DNA from: an uncultured Oscillospiraceae bacterium
GTDB lineage: Bacteria; Bacillota; Clostridia; Oscillospirales; Oscillospiraceae
Assembly (NCBI GenBank): GCA_934675115.1
Contig: CAKUPH010000112.1
Coordinates: 1-5,641 of the forward strand
Direction: 5' to 3'
Length of the DNA: 5,641 bases
The position numbers were made by a program, and so were the translations under genes. Under the pieces are notes generated by a model. That model saw only the letters and a program-made list of their open reading frames with translations. It had not been told where the DNA came from and made no database searches. Numbering within the stretch: position 1 is the first letter of the stretch; each line of letters opens with the position of its first letter. Shown in pieces: positions 1 through 5,442 of the stretch.

Positions 1-80
1 CCTGTGTACCCCTTAGAAGGGATCTGGCATAGTTTTGTTTTTGCGGTGCCGCAGAAGTCTTTCCGACTACTTTGGTAAGA

Positions 81-281
81 CGCCGCCGTTCTATTTCCGC
101 TGCCGCTGCGCTGGTGCGGACTTACAATATAGGCGCTTATTAGCGCCACTGCACCAGTGGCAAAGCACCATGCAGGCGCCTTCCGATGGCCGTATCGACT
201 TTAACAAGCTCCATTGGAGCGGCAGCGATAATTAGAGGTAACAAGTGTCCTGTTACCCCGCGCCGGAAATAGACGGACGCA
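81..281. ncRNA. Candidate structured RNA or multi-branched repeat
   Basis: The inverted repeats nest as in a multibranched RNA. An outer helix pairs CTATTTCCG (91-99) with CGGAAATAG (264-272) and extends imperfectly into 81-90 and 273-281. Next inside, CGCTGCCGC (98-106) is perfectly complementary to GCGGCAGCG (219-227). Inside that, CTGGTGC (111-117) pairs with GCACCAG (151-157) and encloses hairpin 132-137/142-147. A separate hairpin pairs GGTAACA (237-243) with TGTTACC (251-257). Hairpins 146-160 and 208-220 overlap some helices and would be alternative folds. I do not recognise an RNA family, and the strand is undetermined. A palindromic mobile repeat is an equally good reading. Confidence 0.35.
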
Positions 282-295
282 CAGCTTGATTGCGC

Positions 296-311
296 CCCCG
301 TAAAAACGGGG
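296..311. repeat. Hairpin CCCCGT-AAAA-ACGGGG
   Basis: A perfect 6-bp stem (296-301 with 306-311) closes an AAAA loop. It lies two bases before the long stem starting at 314. It is not followed by a T-run on either strand, so termination is unlikely by the usual mechanism. It forms part of the serial hairpins downstream of phoU. Confidence 0.5.
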
Positions 312-313
312 TT

Positions 314-384
314 CTTAGGGGAAAACGCTATGAGCGAGAATGCGTCCTTTGCATTCGAAGTCGAATCCGCGTTTTCTCCCTAAG
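314..384. repeat. Long imperfect inverted repeat (15-bp stem)
   Basis: CTTAGGGGAAAACGC (314-328) is complementary to 369-384 (GCGTTTTCTCCCTAAG) with a single bulged base. The 40-base interior holds a second perfect stem, GAATGC (338-343) with GCATTC (351-356). The whole reads as a two-tier hairpin. The long arms and conserved-looking loop suggest a small palindromic repeat element or a transcript-end structure. No T-run follows. Confidence 0.55.
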
Positions 385-396
385 TGATTCTTTGCT

Positions 397-420
397 TACT
401 TTCTGTTCACACAGAAAGTA
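397..420. repeat. Perfect hairpin TACTTTCTG / CAGAAAGTA
   Basis: A perfect 9-bp stem (397-405 with 412-420) surrounds a TTCACA loop. Thirteen bases separate it from the 314-384 structure, and it is followed by alternative GC stems at 423-437 and 430-444 that cannot both form. It resembles intergenic palindromes of the kind found in many copies per genome, which is inference only. Confidence 0.55.
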
Positions 421-453
421 GGTCGCCCTAGGGGCGAAACCCCTGCCAGCGGA

Positions 454-468
454 GCGTCCGCAGGACGC
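454..468. repeat. Hairpin GCGTCC-GCA-GGACGC
   Basis: A perfect 6-bp GC-rich stem has a 3-base loop, about 65 bases beyond the phoU stop. On the minus strand it lies in the 3' trailer of the pst operon transcript. No T-run follows, so it is either a stability hairpin or part of the neighbouring repeat cluster. Confidence 0.45.
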
Positions 469-514
469 ACCGAAATCATCGTCGATTTTCCGGCGAATAC
501 GGGAGAACGTGATT

Positions 515-531
515 CAAAGGCCTTGCCTTTG
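515..531 (-). terminator. Possible weak hairpin just after phoU
   Basis: CAAAGG (515-520) and CCTTTG (526-531) form a 6-bp stem starting three bases beyond the phoU stop codon. The minus-strand sequence after the stem is AATCACGTTC, without a U-run, so intrinsic termination would be poor. It is listed because it is the nearest structure to the operon's end. No better terminator for the operon is visible in the window. Confidence 0.25.
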
Positions 532-533
532 AC

Positions 534-1172
534 TTACAGTTCCCCGGTAACGCAGAATATCGCCCATTTGGCGATATTCACCGCGTGATCGGCGATACGC
601 TCCAGATACTTCGCGATGATGATGAGATCCACGGCGTTGCCGGAGTGATCCTCCTGCCGGGCGATGCGCTCGGTCAGCTCCCGCTTGACCTTGACGAACA
701 GGTCGTCCACCACGTCGTCCAGATTGATGACGGCGTGGGCGGTGTTCTCGTCCCGGTCGGCGAAGGCTGCGATGGCCTGCCGCACCATCAGCCCCGCCTG
801 ACGGCTCATGGTGGCGATGTCCTCGGGCACCTCGTTCTGCTTGCCGTCCGCCAGCAGGAGGGCGATCTCGGCGATGTTGGCCGCCTGATCGCCGATGCGC
901 TGAAGATCGGTGACCATCTTCATGGCGGAGGAGATGGTGCGCAGGTCCCGGGCCACCGGCTGCTGCCGCATGAGCAGGGACATGCAGTGGTTCTCAATGT
1001 CCCGCTCCTGCTGATCCATGGAGGCGGTCAGGTCGATGGTGGCCTTCGCCCCGGCCTCGTCCCCGCTGGACAGGGAGGACGTGACCTGATCGATGGCGTC
1101 CCGGGCGGTGCCCGCCATGGCGGTCAGCTCCCGGCCCAGCTCCAGCAGCTCCGCGTCAAATGTTTTTCTCAT
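534..1172 (-). CDS. phoU: PhoU phosphate signalling regulator
   Basis: A cytoplasmic helical protein that couples the Pst transporter to phosphate-responsive signalling and restrains phosphate uptake when phosphate is plentiful. The 212 residues form the expected two tandem three-helix PhoU repeats. Each carries the family's metal-site signature: DLQRIGDQAANIAEIA at about residues 89-104 and YLERIADHAVNIAKWAI at about 189-205, where E191 and D195 are the E-x3-D pair. The length is normal for Gram-positive PhoU. The start is fixed by AGGGAGGA (1181-1188) eight bases before ATG, and this site overlaps the pstB stop codon, leaving a 15-bp gap. It is the last gene of the operon. Besides read-through from pstS, a candidate promoter inside pstB (1350-1379) might drive it. 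No frameshift or missing signature residue is seen. Confidence 0.96.
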   Translation of the reverse strand: MRKTFDAELLELGRELTAMAGTARDAIDQVTSSLSSGDEAGAKATIDLTASMDQQERDIENHCMSLLMRQQPVARDLRTISSAMKMVTDLQRIGDQAANIAEIALLLADGKQNEVPEDIATMSRQAGLMVRQAIAAFADRDENTAHAVINLDDVVDDLFVKVKRELTERIARQEDHSGNAVDLIIIAKYLERIADHAVNIAKWAIFCVTGEL

Positions 1173-1187
1173 AACAGCAGTCCTCCC

Positions 1188-1943
1188 TTATCCAAATCGT
1201 CCCGTGATGTAATCCTCCGTGCGCTTGTCCTTGGGCACGGAGAACAGCTTCTCCGTGTCGTCATCCTCCACGAGCTCGCCGTGGAGGAAGAAGGCGCACC
1301 GGTCGGAGATCCGGGTGGCCTGCTGCATGTTATGGGTCACGATCACTATTGTATAGTTTTTTTTCAGATCTGCAATCAAATCTTCAATTTTTGCCGTAGA
1401 AATTGGGTCGAGGGCGGAGGTGGCCTCGTCCATGAGCACCACGTCCGGCTCCACCGCCAGCGCCCGGGCGATGCAGATGCGCTGCTGCTGGCCGCCGGAC
1501 AGGGACAGGGCGGACTTTTTCAGCCGGTCCTTCACCTCGTCCCAGATGGCCGCGCCCCGGAGGGAGCGCTCCACGATCTCGTCCAGCTCCTTTTTGCCCC
1601 GGATGCCGTGGGTCCGGGGGCCGTAGGCGATGTTGTCGTAAATGGACATGGGGAAGGGATTGGGCTTCTGGAACACCATGCCCACGTGGCGGCGCAGCCA
1701 CGTTACGTCCACCTGCGGGTCGTAAATATTTCGGCCCCGGTACATTACCTCGCCCTCGATGCGCACGCCGGGGATCAGGTCGTTCATCCGGTCCAGTGTC
1801 TTGAGAAAGGTGGATTTGCCGCAGCCCGACGGGCCGATGAGGGCGGTGACCTGATGCTCCGGCATGACGAGGGACACGTCCTTCAGGGCGTGGTTCTGGC
1901 CGTACCAGAGATTCAGCTTGTTTGTCTCTAAAATCGCGTCCAT
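1188..1943 (-). CDS. pstB: PstB, ATPase of the phosphate ABC transporter
   Basis: The ATP-hydrolysing subunit that drives phosphate import through PstC/PstA on the cytoplasmic face of the membrane. The 251 residues contain all ABC motifs: Walker [10 protein letters not shown] (37-45), Q-loop FQKPNPFP (Q92), signature LSGGQQQR (148-155), Walker B VVLMDE (168-173), D-loop SALD (176-179) and switch histidine H204. [14 protein letters not shown] and DPIST are typical of PstB rather than of other ABC ATPases. The start ATG at 1941-1943 follows AAAGGAGC (1952-1959) by 8 bases. The same frame is open further upstream, but there it lies inside pstA in another frame and looks like noise. Oddities: DEATSALD replaces the commoner DEPxSALD, and codons for residues 181-201 are only about 30% GC while flanking codons are far richer. 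That patch may hold an internal promoter. Confidence 0.97.
   Translation of the reverse strand: MDAILETNKLNLWYGQNHALKDVSLVMPEHQVTALIGPSGCGKSTFLKTLDRMNDLIPGVRIEGEVMYRGRNIYDPQVDVTWLRRHVGMVFQKPNPFPMSIYDNIAYGPRTHGIRGKKELDEIVERSLRGAAIWDEVKDRLKKSALSLSGGQQQRICIARALAVEPDVVLMDEATSALDPISTAKIEDLIADLKKNYTIVIVTHNMQQATRISDRCAFFLHGELVEDDDTEKLFSVPKDKRTEDYITGRFG
1350..1379 (-). promoter_or_regulatory. Candidate internal promoter for phoU inside pstB
   Basis: Within the AT-rich codons of pstB, the minus strand reads TTGATT (1374-1379), an 18-base spacer (1356-1373) and TATACA (1350-1355). This resembles a vegetative promoter about 180 bases before the phoU start. The elements coincide with coding sequence, so chance or codon history could explain them. 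Promoter activity is inference. Confidence 0.3.
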
Positions 1944-1957
1944 GGCGTCGCGCTCCT

Positions 1958-2806
1958 TTAATTCTTCTTGAGTTTCCGGCCCACCAGCATGGCGGACAGG
2001 TTGATGATCAGGGTGATGATCATCAGAATGGCGGCGATGGCCAGCGCCACCCGTACGTTGGCGTACTCCGTGGCGTAGAGGTAGAGGGTCACGCTCAGGG
2101 TGCCGGAGGGGGCGTGGAGGGCCTTGAGGAAGCCGTTGAGTGTAACGCCCATGCCGGCGGTGAACAGCAGGGCGGCGGACTCGCCCACGATGCGGCCCAC
2201 GGCCAGAATGCAGCCGGTGACGATGCCGTCCACGGCGTTGGGCAGCACCACGGTGCGCACCATCCGCCACTTGCCCGCGCCCAGCCCCAGCGCGCCCTCC
2301 CGGTAGGACTGGGGGACGGTCTTGAGGGATTCCTGGGTGGTGCGGACGATGGTGGGCAGGATCATCACCACCAGCGTCAGACCGCCGGCCAGAATACCGG
2401 TGCCCATGCCGCACAGCTGGACGAACACCAGCATGCCCACAAGGCCGAAGATGATGGAGGGGATGCCGGTGAGGGTCTCGGTGGCGAACTCAATGACCGC
2501 CACCAGCTTCCGGTTCTCGGCGTATTCCGTCAGGTAGATGGCCGCGCCTACGCCAAGAGGCAGGACGATGATCATGGCCAGAAAAATGATATACAGCGTG
2601 TTGAGAATGTTGGGGAAGATACCGTCGGTGTTGTTGATATAGCTGCGCTGGCTGGTGAGGAACTCCCAGTTGATGCCGCTCAGCCCCCGGTAAAAGACGT
2701 AGATGATGAGAAACGCCAGCAGGGCGCAGGTCAGGATGCCGCAGAAGTACAGCAGGGCTTTCAGTCCCCGGTCGTAAATGCGGCGTCTGAGGGAAAGATG
2801 TTCCAT
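1958..2806 (-). CDS. pstA: PstA, phosphate ABC transporter permease
   Basis: One of the two integral membrane subunits that form the phosphate channel. The 282 residues show about six hydrophobic segments (roughly 17-40, 66-92, 103-130, 137-157, 195-218 and 253-275). The cytoplasmic EAA-type loop that docks on PstB is at 168-189 ([22 protein letters not shown] region). [12 protein letters not shown] (113-124) and [11 protein letters not shown] are typical of PstA/PstC permeases. The length is normal for PstA. The start ATG at 2804-2806 follows AAGGAGGG (2815-2822) by 8 bases. That site lies inside the end of pstC and the intergenic gap is only 4 bp, so the two permease genes are probably translationally coupled. 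Its own stop codon overlaps the pstB ribosome binding site. PstA and PstC are paralogues, and their order here is the usual one. Confidence 0.96.
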   Translation of the reverse strand: MEHLSLRRRIYDRGLKALLYFCGILTCALLAFLIIYVFYRGLSGINWEFLTSQRSYINNTDGIFPNILNTLYIIFLAMIIVLPLGVGAAIYLTEYAENRKLVAVIEFATETLTGIPSIIFGLVGMLVFVQLCGMGTGILAGGLTLVVMILPTIVRTTQESLKTVPQSYREGALGLGAGKWRMVRTVVLPNAVDGIVTGCILAVGRIVGESAALLFTAGMGVTLNGFLKALHAPSGTLSVTLYLYATEYANVRVALAIAAILMIITLIINLSAMLVGRKLKKN

Positions 2807-2810
2807 GGCG

Positions 2811-3767
2811 TTAACCCTCCTTCTTCCGCTTGATGAATACGTTCAGGAACACATTGATGAGGATGATGAAGAGAAACAGCACAAGGCCGATGGAGAACAG
2901 CGACTGCTTCCACAGGGAGCCCACCGGAGCGTAGTTCATCTCGGAGGCGATGGCGGTGGTGAGGAAGCGCACGGGGGTGAACAGGCCGCCGGGCATGTTG
3001 GCCACATTGCCGGACACCATGATGATGGCCATGGCCTCGCCGATGGCCCGGCCCACGCCCAGCACGATGGCGGTGGCCACGCCGGAGCGGGCGGCGGGGA
3101 GGGACACCCGGAAGATGGTCTCGATGTGGGTGGCGCCCAGCGCGAGGCTGGCCTCCTCATACTCCTTGGGCACCGCCCGGAGAGAGGTCTCCGCCACGTT
3201 GATGATGGACGGCAGGATCATGATGGCCAGCACGATGATGGCGGACAGCAGGTTCGCGCCGGAGGACAGGCCAAAGAGCTTCTGCACCCCGGGCACCAGC
3301 ACCACCATGCCCACAAGACCGTACACCACCGACGGGATGCCCGCCAGCAGGGAGACGGCGGTGCGGATGACGGCGGCGACATTTTCGTTGGCCACCTTGG
3401 CCAGGAACATGGCGGTAAGCACGCCGATGGGCACGCCGATGAGGATCGCGCCGCCGGTGCCCGCCAGCGAGGTGAGCACAAAGGGCAGGATGCCGTAAAG
3501 CTCCTGCTTAGGGGCCCAGACCTCTCCCGTCAGGAAGGCCGCCGGGCCGATCTCCAGAATGGCGGGCAGGCCGGAGATCACCAGATAAATGCTGATGAAC
3601 AGCACGCAGGCCACCGCCGCGAAGCCGCACAGGAAAAACAGTCCGTGGACAAGGCGCTCCACAGCCTCCCGGTTCAGGCGGGACTGGAGCGCCGCCCGCC
3701 GCTTCCGAGCCTCCATGGGCAGGCGGTTTTCCGTTTGTCCGCCAGTTAACATTTTTTCGTGTTCCAT
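2811..3767 (-). CDS. pstC: PstC, phosphate ABC transporter permease
   Basis: The partner of PstA in the membrane channel for phosphate. The 318 residues begin with a charged cytoplasmic leader of about 40 residues, followed by hydrophobic segments at roughly 42-66, 93-123, 134-160, 171-192, 228-252 and 288-312. The EAA-type coupling loop is at about 203-224 (YEEASLALGATHIETIFRVSLP region). AGIPSVVYGLVGM and GRAIGEAMAI are family signatures. The first ATG (3765-3767) is preferred because AAGGAG (3776-3781) lies 8 bases before it. In-frame Met6 and Met18 lack a comparable site. It is separated from pstS by 86 bp containing a strong hairpin and is followed by pstA after 4 bp. No truncation is evident. 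Confidence 0.96.
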   Translation of the reverse strand: MEHEKMLTGGQTENRLPMEARKRRAALQSRLNREAVERLVHGLFFLCGFAAVACVLFISIYLVISGLPAILEIGPAAFLTGEVWAPKQELYGILPFVLTSLAGTGGAILIGVPIGVLTAMFLAKVANENVAAVIRTAVSLLAGIPSVVYGLVGMVVLVPGVQKLFGLSSGANLLSAIIVLAIMILPSIINVAETSLRAVPKEYEEASLALGATHIETIFRVSLPAARSGVATAIVLGVGRAIGEAMAIIMVSGNVANMPGGLFTPVRFLTTAIASEMNYAPVGSLWKQSLFSIGLVLFLFIILINVFLNVFIKRKKEG

Positions 3768-3799
3768 TCCATAAACTCCTTATGATTCAACACCGTGAT

Positions 3800-3843
3800 A
3801 CGGGTACAGCCCCCGCTCTGTAAAGAGCGAGGGTGTTTCCCGT
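3800..3843 (-). promoter_or_regulatory. Intercistronic hairpin between pstS and pstC
   Basis: The 86-bp gap between pstS and pstC contains a 10-bp stem (3810-3819 with 3824-3833, one mismatch, 4-base loop). An outer pairing of ACGGG (3800-3804) with CCCGT (3839-3843) may extend it. The minus-strand sequence that follows has no U-run, so it is not a full intrinsic terminator. In ABC importer operons such hairpins often protect or partly separate the binding-protein message, giving excess PstS over the permeases. That role here is inference. Confidence 0.5.
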
Positions 3844-3853
3844 GATTCGTTTA

Positions 3854-4738
3854 TCAGGCCTTGGGCACCGCGCCGGCGGAGCGGATCAGGGCGGACGCGT
3901 CGGCGGACAGGGCCCAGTCGAAGAAGGCCTGGGCGGCGGGGCTCAGCTCCGTGCCCTCCTTGGTGACCAGAACGAAGGGGCGCTGGATCTCATAGGAGCC
4001 GTCCAGCACGGTCTCCTCGCTGCACTCGACGCCGTTCACCGTGATGGCCTTGACGCCGTCCTGACCCTCCACAGCGGAGAGGGAGGCGTAGCCGATGGCG
4101 TTGGGGTTGTTGCGGACGGACTCGATGACTGCGCCGGTGGAAGTCAGCTCCTGAGCCAGCACGCACTTGTCGCCGGTCTTGGTGATGGACTCGAAGCCGT
4201 CCCGGGTGCCGGAGCCGGACTCGCGGCCGATGCAGGCGATCTCGCTGTCGGCGCCGCCCAGCTCGGACCAGTTGGTGATCTCACCGGTGAAGATCTTGGC
4301 GATCTGCTCCACGGTCAGGTCGGCCACGGCGTTGTCGCTGTTGACGATGACGGCGATGCCGTCCAGCGCCACGACGGTCTCAATGAGGCCCTGGCTCTTC
4401 TCCTCGTCCTTCAGGGCGCGGGAGGAAAGGCCGATGTCGGCGGTGCCGTTCATGGCGGCCTCGATGCCGGCGCCGGAGCCGCCGCCCTCCACGGAGACGG
4501 TCACGCCGCTGTGGTCGTTGCCGAACTGCTCAGCCAGCGTGTTCATGACCTTTTCCATCGAGGTGGAGCCCAGCGTCACGACGGTGCCGGACAGGCCGGC
4601 GGAGCCGCCGTTGTCAGAGGGAGCGGAGCTGCCGCCGTTATCGGAAGGGGCGGCGCTGCTGCCGCTGTCCTTGCTGCCGCAGGCCGCCAGAGACAGGGCC
4701 ATCATCAGCGCCATCATCAGCGCAATGAGTTTTTTCAT
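3854..4738 (-). CDS. pstS: PstS, phosphate-binding lipoprotein
   Basis: The extracellular phosphate receptor of the Pst importer, anchored to the outer face of the membrane by lipid. The 294-residue form starts MKKLIALMM, has a lipoprotein signal peptide and a lipobox LAAC with the modified cysteine at 20. A Ser/Gly/Asn-rich linker (21-50) follows, containing two APSDNGGS units (30-37 and 39-46). The binding domain shows the phosphate-contact motifs GSTS (57-60), GGGSGAG (85-91), DIGLSSR (101-107) and RESGSGTRD (172-180). NPNAIGYASL (211-220) is typical of PstS. I chose ATG 4736-4738 because GGAGAG (4746-4751) lies 7 bases before it. The frame is open further upstream to a GTG at 4766-4768, which has no such site and would spoil the signal peptide. 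It is the first gene of the operon, after a PhoP-box-like region. The signal core carries a tandem ALMM duplication. Confidence 0.97.
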   Translation of the reverse strand: MKKLIALMMALMMALSLAACGSKDSGSSAAPSDNGGSSAPSDNGGSAGLSGTVVTLGSTSMEKVMNTLAEQFGNDHSGVTVSVEGGGSGAGIEAAMNGTADIGLSSRALKDEEKSQGLIETVVALDGIAVIVNSDNAVADLTVEQIAKIFTGEITNWSELGGADSEIACIGRESGSGTRDGFESITKTGDKCVLAQELTSTGAVIESVRNNPNAIGYASLSAVEGQDGVKAITVNGVECSEETVLDGSYEIQRPFVLVTKEGTELSPAAQAFFDWALSADASALIRSAGAVPKA

Positions 4739-4772
4739 TTTGATTCTCTCCATTTCATCATGTATCACATTT

Positions 4773-4800
4773 TTATTATGTCCCGTTCTTCAGGGTACAA
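4773..4800 (-). promoter_or_regulatory. Second candidate pstS promoter
   Basis: On the minus strand, TTGTAC (4795-4800) and TAATAA (4773-4778) are separated by 16 bases. This would place the transcript start about 25-30 bases before the pstS start codon. It resembles a sigma-A promoter and is an alternative or addition to the box-linked TATACT at 4805-4810. The sequence alone does not choose between them. Confidence 0.35.
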
Positions 4801-4804
4801 GCTG

Positions 4805-4859
4805 AGTATACTGACGAAATGTAAAGTCCGCGCCCAAAGGTTTGTAAAGTCTGTGTAAA
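4805..4859 (-). promoter_or_regulatory. PhoP-box-like repeats and -10 element of the pst promoter
   Basis: Read on the minus strand, three perfect TTTACA hexamers occur at 4854-4859, 4843-4848 and 4820-4825. Their start spacings are 11 and 23 bases, that is one and about two helical turns. A degenerate hexamer (TTTGGG, 4833-4838) sits near the skipped position. TATACT (4805-4810) follows the last hexamer after 9 bases, and there is no good -35 hexamer at the normal distance. Known PhoP sites in Bacillus are TT(A/C/T)ACA direct repeats with an 11-base period, and PhoB-type promoters place such repeats where the -35 would be. I infer phosphate-starvation activation of the operon by a PhoP-type regulator, which is not encoded in this window. 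Confidence 0.7.
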
Positions 4860-4880
4860 ACGTAAAAATGCCCCGTCAGA

Positions 4881-4933
4881 GCGGCCTTTACAATGTACCG
4901 CAATGTAAAGGCGGGCCGCGGAGCCGCTTTACA
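4881..4933. promoter_or_regulatory. Upstream cluster of inverted TTTACA/TGTAAA motifs
   Basis: CCTTTACA (4885-4892) and TGTAAAGG (4904-4911) form a perfect 8-bp dyad with an 11-base spacer. GCGG (4881-4884) and CCGC (4916-4919) may extend it. The spacer and right arm contain a 10-base-period repeat, CAATGTA (4891-4897 and 4901-4907). A further TTTACA lies at 4928-4933 on the plus strand. The hexamer matches the three in the proximal box. The cluster lies between the spoVT terminator and the pst promoter, so it could be an auxiliary PhoP site or a second operator. As RNA it could also fold into a hairpin. Confidence 0.4.
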
Positions 4934-4937
4934 AAGC

Positions 4938-4969
4938 AAAAACCGCCTGCGTTCTCTGAACGCAGACGG
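4938..4969 (-). terminator. Intrinsic terminator of the spoVT end
   Basis: On the minus strand a 12-bp stem (4958-4969 with 4943-4954, one G-T pair) closes an AGA loop and is followed directly by TTTTT (4938-4942). It begins 17 bases after the stop codon of the recombinase-SpoVT reading frame and isolates the pst promoter from read-through. On the plus strand the same stem is followed by CCTTTTAAAATT, so it may work weakly in that direction too. Confidence 0.88.
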
Positions 4970-4986
4970 CCTTTTAAAATTATAAT

Positions 4987-5433
4987 TTAACTTTCCATGT
5001 GTTTGCCGAGGAAGCCTGCCGCCGTCTGGGCCAGCTTCAGCTCCACATCCCCGGTCCTGGCGTTATCGGCGGCGGAGACAAACAGCACGCAGCCCAGCAC
5101 GTCCCCCTCGGACAGGATGGGCACGGCCACCGCCACCCGGTATTTGTCCGAGTCCTCGCACACCGGCACCCGTTCGCCGTCGGACTGCCAGCTCTGGCGG
5201 CCCTCCATGAGCTCTTCCACCCGGTGGGACAGGCGCTTGTCCGCCAGCTCCCGCCGGGGCACGCCGCCCACGGCGATGCAGCTGTCCCGGTCGGTGATGA
5301 CGGCGGCCTGACCGGACGCCCGGCTCAGGGCCTCGCACAGCTGGTCGGCAAAATCGGCCACGCCGCCCAGCTGAGAGTATTTTTTGAAGATCACGCCGCC
5401 CTCCCGGTCCGTATATATCTCCAAGGGGTCGCC
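4987..5433 (-). pseudogene. spoVT: spoVT 3' portion, lacking its DNA-binding N-terminus
   Basis: SpoVT is a forespore transcription regulator: an AbrB-type swapped-hairpin DNA-binding domain followed by a GAF domain. Here only the part from GDPLEIYTDREG onward remains. It includes the last AbrB strands with the hallmark FKKYS, then a GAF domain (ITDRDSCIAVGGV, then VAVPILSEGDVLGCVLF) and the ending AQTAAGFLGKHMES, close to the known SpoVT C-terminus. The 148 residues equal, from memory, what Bacillus SpoVT has from its own GDPLEI onward, so about 30 N-terminal residues are missing. No start codon with a ribosome binding site exists at the junction. The TTG at 5422-5424 has none, so this part is read only as the tail of the recombinase frame at 5431-5641. 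GC is about 68%, unlike the recombinase part. It could be reconstituted if the element excises. Confidence 0.8.
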
Positions 5434-5442
5434 GTTGCTGAT
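5418..5442. other. Inferred attachment-site junction within spoVT
   Basis: SpoVT-like sequence begins at the GGC-GAC codons (5428-5433) and recombinase-like sequence lies on the other side. An element-chromosome junction (attL or attR) is therefore inferred around these bases. The exact crossover dinucleotide cannot be read without the other end of the element or an uninterrupted relative. GC content drops from about 68% to about 50% across this point. Confidence 0.5.

Larger units (their letters stand above)
1..533. other. Non-coding, inverted-repeat-rich region downstream of phoU
   Basis: No convincing gene lies here. The only open frame of any length (35-235, plus strand) has no family resemblance, no ribosome binding site and runs across several inverted repeats. 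Perfect or near-perfect inverted repeats follow each other closely: 132-147, 146-160, 208-220, 237-257, 296-311, 314-384, 397-420, 423-437, 454-468 and 515-531, with longer-range pairing between 81-106 and 219-281. None is followed by a clear T-run in either direction, so they are not textbook terminators. The density suggests a structured RNA or a dispersed intergenic repeat family. Which strand, if any, is transcribed cannot be told from the sequence. Confidence 0.6.

Noticed and set aside
35..235. A 66-residue open frame at the left end.
   Set aside because: It has no ribosome binding site and no recognisable motif, and it overlaps several inverted repeats that better explain the sequence.
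314..420. Hairpins 314-384 and 397-420 as rho-independent terminators.
   Set aside because: Neither strand has a T-run directly after the stems.
1..533. CRISPR array or tRNA/rRNA genes in the repeat-rich left end.
   Set aside because: There are no regularly spaced direct repeats. The inverted repeats differ from each other, and no cloverleaf with TTCGA-type loop and acceptor stem, nor any rRNA sequence, was recognised.
1944..2414. An N-terminal extension of PstB, open in frame upstream.
   Set aside because: It overlaps pstA in another frame and is rich in Arg, His and Gly. The ATG at 1941-1943 has a good ribosome binding site and begins a standard PstB.
4739..4768. A longer PstS start at GTG 4766-4768.
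   Set aside because: It has no ribosome binding site and would put charged residues before the signal peptide. ATG 4736-4738 has GGAGAG at the right distance and gives a normal lipoprotein signal.
585..4858. Long open frames on the plus strand opposite phoU, pstB, pstA, pstC and pstS (585-1931, 1922-2833, 2778-3749, 3833-4858).
   Set aside because: They lie antisense to strongly recognisable genes, are low-complexity in Gly, His, Asp, Gln and Ala, show no family motifs, and are expected in GC-rich coding sequence where the opposite strand rarely has stops.
4987..5424. SpoVT fragment as an independent 145-residue gene starting at TTG 5422-5424.
   Set aside because: There is no ribosome binding site before this TTG, the codon is the conserved leucine of GDPLEI, and the frame stays open through the junction to the window edge.
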